64,000 nucleotides of DNA, taken from NCBI RefSeq assembly GCF_037076355.1, contig NZ_AP026968.1:2248501-2312500 (forward strand), in the 5' to 3' direction. Each line of letters opens with the position of its first letter. Position 1 is the first letter of the stretch. This DNA comes from Streptococcus parapneumoniae (lineage in GTDB: Bacteria; Bacillota; Bacilli; Lactobacillales; Streptococcaceae). This document shows positions 59,538-64,000 of the stretch, one piece after another. The notes under the pieces are model-generated. The model was not told the origin of the DNA, did no database searches, and saw nothing but the letters and a program-made list of their open reading frames with translations. Both the position numbers and the translations under genes were made by a program.

Positions 59538-60784
59538 TCTATTCCTTCCATAAAGTAAATCGCCTGTAGTTTCACATTATTAGCTGCTCTACAAATAGCA
59601 TCTTTGTCAACTTGCTCGAGTTTTGCAATCCAACTTTTAAAGTCTGCTGAAGATTTTCCAAGTAAGGCATTTTGATAAGCACGTTCAATCAATGAACCTT
59701 GATTATCTTGAGAAAGCAACAAAGACCGACGAATCATTTCCTTTGTTTGCTCTAACTCAAGCTCTGTAAAATATCCTTTTTTTAAATCAATCAGTTGATT
59801 ATTCATCATTTTACGAGCCTGGTTACGATTTTCTCGATCGATACCAGCATACATCCTCAAGTATCCACTAAACAAATCAAGCTGACTTGAAATAGTGTAA
59901 GCCAATCCAGCATTTTCACGGATGTTTGTAAAGAGCTTAGAGTGAGCAAATCCACCAAGTAAACCATTCATTACAATCATGGGTAAATGTTGCTCATCGC
60001 CATATTCAGAAGGGCAATGATAGCCTAATTCCAAAATGGATTGTCCCAAATTTTTCCGAACCATACCTTCCTGAAGGATATTGGAATAAGGTTGACAATA
60101 CTGAACCATCACATCTCCTTTTCGACCTTTAAAGTCAAATGATTCTAATACATTTTGAATTTCAACCTCATTAAAATCACCTAGGAAAAAGAAATCTATT
60201 CGATCATTGGCCAAAAATTCTTGGAAACAAGAATAAGAACTTTGTGGAGTTTCAGCTAAAATACGATTTCGTAAATCACTATATTCCAATCTGAGACGTT
60301 CATCATGAAAAAATAATTTATCCAATTCTTTATGTGCAAAATAAAAAGAATCATCCATATCAGCTGCTAAACTTGCTAGCAATTGTTTTTTCTCAATTTC
60401 AAATAAGGCCGAATCAAACCCATTATCAACTACTACGGGGGAAAAAAGAGTTTCTTTTACTAGTTCCAAAACCTGAGAAGTTAGCACATTTTTCCTACTT
60501 AAAAACTCATCACGAACATAGGTGAATGTCAATTCTACAATATGACTTTGCCCTCTTCTGAAACAATTGGTTGACATATCTGTACCGTATAGACTGGCTA
60601 AATGTCTTCTCAAATCTTGAGAAGTGGGATACATCTGATTAGCAGTCTCTAGCATACTCGCACTCAACATGCGACCTGAAATCGTATCGAGGGATAATGG
60701 AGCGGTAAAACGCACGGCGATTTTGTTCGTTTTAAACTTTTTTGATTGGATAAAATGTGTTGAAATTCCATGCACTAACTCCAT
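59534..60784 (-). CDS. M16-family protein lacking the zinc motif (YmfF-like)
   Basis: 416 residues. The fold is M16 (RRHLASLYGTDMS, GQSILELGYHC, YTISSQLD) but the position of HxxEH reads MLETANQMY, so it is probably catalytically inactive and acts with YmfH as a heterodimer, as in other paired M16 proteins. Extended -10 promoter TGA-TATAAT upstream at 60812-60820. Confidence 0.85.
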   Translation of the reverse strand: MELVHGISTHFIQSKKFKTNKIAVRFTAPLSLDTISGRMLSASMLETANQMYPTSQDLRRHLASLYGTDMSTNCFRRGQSHIVELTFTYVRDEFLSRKNVLTSQVLELVKETLFSPVVVDNGFDSALFEIEKKQLLASLAADMDDSFYFAHKELDKLFFHDERLRLEYSDLRNRILAETPQSSYSCFQEFLANDRIDFFFLGDFNEVEIQNVLESFDFKGRKGDVMVQYCQPYSNILQEGMVRKNLGQSILELGYHCPSEYGDEQHLPMIVMNGLLGGFAHSKLFTNIRENAGLAYTISSQLDLFSGYLRMYAGIDRENRNQARKMMNNQLIDLKKGYFTELELEQTKEMIRRSLLLSQDNQGSLIERAYQNALLGKSSADFKSWIAKLEQVDKDAICRAANNVKLQAIYFMEGIE

Positions 60785-60811
60785 GATTTACCTCCTTATA
60801 TACAGACTTCT

Positions 60812-60820
60812 ATTATATCA
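60812..60820 (-). promoter_or_regulatory. Promoter of the M16-rodZ-pgsA-ecf genes
   Basis: Extended -10 TGA-TATAAT on the minus strand, 28 bp before the ATG. Confidence 0.6.
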
Positions 60821-60913
60821 CGAAAACCTGAAATTTTCTTGTTCTCTGTAACACTTTTGAAATAAAAATCGCTTACATTACTCCTTGTTTCTCTCACTAT
60901 TTTTAGGAAAATA

Positions 60914-60922
60914 TGGTATAAT
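60914..60922 (+). promoter_or_regulatory. Promoter of yaaA-recF
   Basis: Extended -10 TGG-TATAAT, 20 bp before ATG 60943. Confidence 0.6.
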
Positions 60923-60942
60923 ACCAAAGATTGAGGTGAATT

Positions 60943-61311
60943 ATGGAATACAAATTATTTGAAGAATTTATTACCCTCCAAGCACTACTCAAAGAACTTG
61001 GAATTACACATAGCGGAGGAGCTATTAAATCATTTCTCTCTGAACATTCTGTTTACTTTAATGGGGAATTAGAAAATCGTCGTGGTAAAAAACTTCGTAT
61101 TGGTGATAAAGTTGACATCCCTGACATGAATATTGACATCTTGTTGACACAACCTACTTCTGAGGAGCAAGAGGAATACCAAGCTGATAAAGTTGAAAAA
61201 GAACGAATTGCTAAACTTGTTAAGGAGATGAATAAAGGTGTAAAAAAAGATAAATCAAAACCTACTTCATCACCCAAAAGCAAACAAGCTCCGCGATTCC
61301 CTGGTAGATAA
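60943..61311 (+). CDS. yaaA: S4-domain RNA-binding protein YaaA
   Basis: 122 residues. S4 domain (about 7-70, [39 protein letters not shown]), then a lysine-rich tail. A longer form than the usual ~70 residues. Upstream of recF as in many Firmicutes (GAGGTG site). Confidence 0.88.
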   Translation: MEYKLFEEFITLQALLKELGITHSGGAIKSFLSEHSVYFNGELENRRGKKLRIGDKVDIPDMNIDILLTQPTSEEQEEYQADKVEKERIAKLVKEMNKGVKKDKSKPTSSPKSKQAPRFPGR

Positions 61312-61313
61312 TC

Positions 61314-62411
61314 ATGTGGCTACAACACCTATCTCTCAAGACTTTTCGTAACTATAAAGAGACGAAAATAGACTTTAATCCTAAATTAAATGTCTTTTTA
61401 GGACGCAATGCACAAGGTAAAACAAATATGTTAGAGGCTATCTATTTTTTAGCCTTAACACGCAGTCATCGAACTCGAACAGATAAAAATCTCATTCATT
61501 TTGATGAGGAACAGCTTCATCTTTCAGGTCTTGTTCAGAAAAAAACTGGATCTATTCCTCTCGAAATCGAACTAACACAAAAAGGGCGTGTGACAAAAGT
61601 TAATCATTTAAAACAGGCACGCCTTTCAGATTATGTAGGACACATGAATGTTGTCTTATTTGCTCCTGAAGATTTACAACTAATTAAAGGAGCACCTTCA
61701 GTTCGACGAAAATTTATTGATATGGAGCTTGGGCAAATTAAGCCAATCTATTTATCAGATTTAACCAATTATAACCATATTCTTAAGCAAAGAAATACCT
61801 ATTTAAAATCAGCTCAAAAAATAGATGAAACCTTCCTTTCAGTACTAGATGATCAGCTAGTCGATTATGGATGTCGTGTAATGAATCACCGCTTAGATTT
61901 TATAAAAAAACTAGAGCATTTTGGCCGTAAGAAACATTTTGAACTTTCTAATCAGATTGAAGAGTTGTCAATATCCTATCAATCTTCTGTAAAGTCAACT
62001 GAAAAAGAAGACTTATCAGAATCTTTCAAAATTGCTTTAGAAAAAAGTAGGTCCAGAGATTTATTTAAAAAGAATACTGGTGTTGGGCCTCATCGAGATG
62101 ACATTTCTTTTTATATAAATGGGATGGATGCTAGTTTCGGAAGTCAAGGCCAACATCGTAGTCTCGTCCTCTCGATAAAATTAGCAGAAATCGAATTAAT
62201 GGAAAGTATTACTACAGAATCTCCGATATTATTACTTGACGATGTCATGAGTGAACTTGACAACACTAGACAGTTAAAATTATTAGAAACGATTTCTCAG
62301 TCAATCCAAACCTTTATAACAACAACAAGCTTGGATCATCTTCAAAATTTGCCAGAAAATCTAAGTATCTTCACTATTCAGGATGGTAAAGTTGCTGTAA
62401 ATGAAAATTGA
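61314..62411 (+). CDS. recF: Recombination protein RecF
   Basis: 365 residues. Walker [15 protein letters not shown] (~30), signature [11 protein letters not shown] (~275), Walker [13 protein letters not shown] (~305). Loads RecA on gapped DNA. Separated from yaaA by 2 bp. Confidence 0.96.
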   Translation: MWLQHLSLKTFRNYKETKIDFNPKLNVFLGRNAQGKTNMLEAIYFLALTRSHRTRTDKNLIHFDEEQLHLSGLVQKKTGSIPLEIELTQKGRVTKVNHLKQARLSDYVGHMNVVLFAPEDLQLIKGAPSVRRKFIDMELGQIKPIYLSDLTNYNHILKQRNTYLKSAQKIDETFLSVLDDQLVDYGCRVMNHRLDFIKKLEHFGRKKHFELSNQIEELSISYQSSVKSTEKEDLSESFKIALEKSRSRDLFKKNTGVGPHRDDISFYINGMDASFGSQGQHRSLVLSIKLAEIELMESITTESPILLLDDVMSELDNTRQLKLLETISQSIQTFITTTSLDHLQNLPENLSIFTIQDGKVAVNEN

Positions 62412-62420
62412 CAACATTGT

Positions 62421-62456
62421 AAAAGAACTCCTGTTTTTACTGGAGTTCTTTTCATT
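62421..62456. terminator. Bidirectional terminator between recF and guaB
   Basis: AAAAGAACTCC/GGAGTTCTTTT with a 10-nt loop; T runs on both strands. Confidence 0.85.
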
Positions 62457-62460
62457 TCTT

Positions 62461-63999
<1,539 letters not shown>

Positions 64000-64000
64000 C

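Overview
The window is a chromosomal segment of a mitis-group Streptococcus, most likely S. pneumoniae or a very close relative (S. pseudopneumoniae, S. mitis). Grounds: gene order that I recognise from the pneumococcal chromosome end near oriC (adcRCBA, dltXABCD, glpKOF, hslO-dus, pspC-hk06-rr06, ctsR-clpC, cbpD, dnaB-rplI-gdpP, comFA-comFC, cysK, rpsB-tsf, pcsB, mreCD, ecfA1A2T, pgsA, rodZ, recF, guaB), three BOX elements, one RUP element, choline-binding repeats, ComX cin-boxes and low GC. No rRNA, tRNA or CRISPR was seen. The species call is inference.

Accessory part (1-11.4 kb): the 3' end of an antigen I/II-type adhesin lies outside the window; its first 979 residues are inside. Next to it is a choline-binding SEC10/PgrA-like surface protein. 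From about 4.9 to 9.5 kb there is a plasmid- or ICE-like segment with a RepA_N replication initiator that carries iteron-like repeats inside its coding sequence, a structured non-coding stretch, small zinc-ribbon and winged-helix proteins, a double-HTH regulator and a divergent membrane protein. At 9.5-11.3 kb is the most interesting locus: a small hydrophobic peptide gene with the layout of a Fst/Ldr-type type I toxin-antitoxin module. It is split by a 1.4-kb ISL3-family insertion sequence with a perfect 8-bp target duplication. Its convergent antisense RNA gene and shared terminator are intact downstream of the IS, and the 5' end of that RNA is complementary to the toxin start region.

Core part 1 (11.4-27.7 kb): zinc uptake (adcRCBA, with an AdcR site), D-alanylation of teichoic acids (dltXABCD), glycerol catabolism (glpKOF with a cre site and a divergently oriented Mga-like regulator), then hslO (apparently leaderless) and a tRNA-dihydrouridine synthase.

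Surface and stress part (27.7-40.7 kb): an LPXTG-anchored PspC variant with 135-bp tandem repeats, a small methyltransferase-like membrane protein, the HK06/RR06 two-component system, ctsR-clpC, a TPP-riboswitch-controlled thiamine or precursor transporter, and the competence murein hydrolase CbpD in a single-SH3 form.

Core part 2 (40.7-64 kb): replication (veg, dnaB), ribosome (rplI, hpf, rpsB, tsf), c-di-AMP turnover (gdpP), competence (comFA, comFC), cysteine synthesis, cell wall and division (pcsB with a WalR box, mreC, mreD, rodZ), the ECF vitamin transporter module, phospholipid synthesis (pgsA), two M16 peptidase-like proteins, yaaA-recF and guaB.
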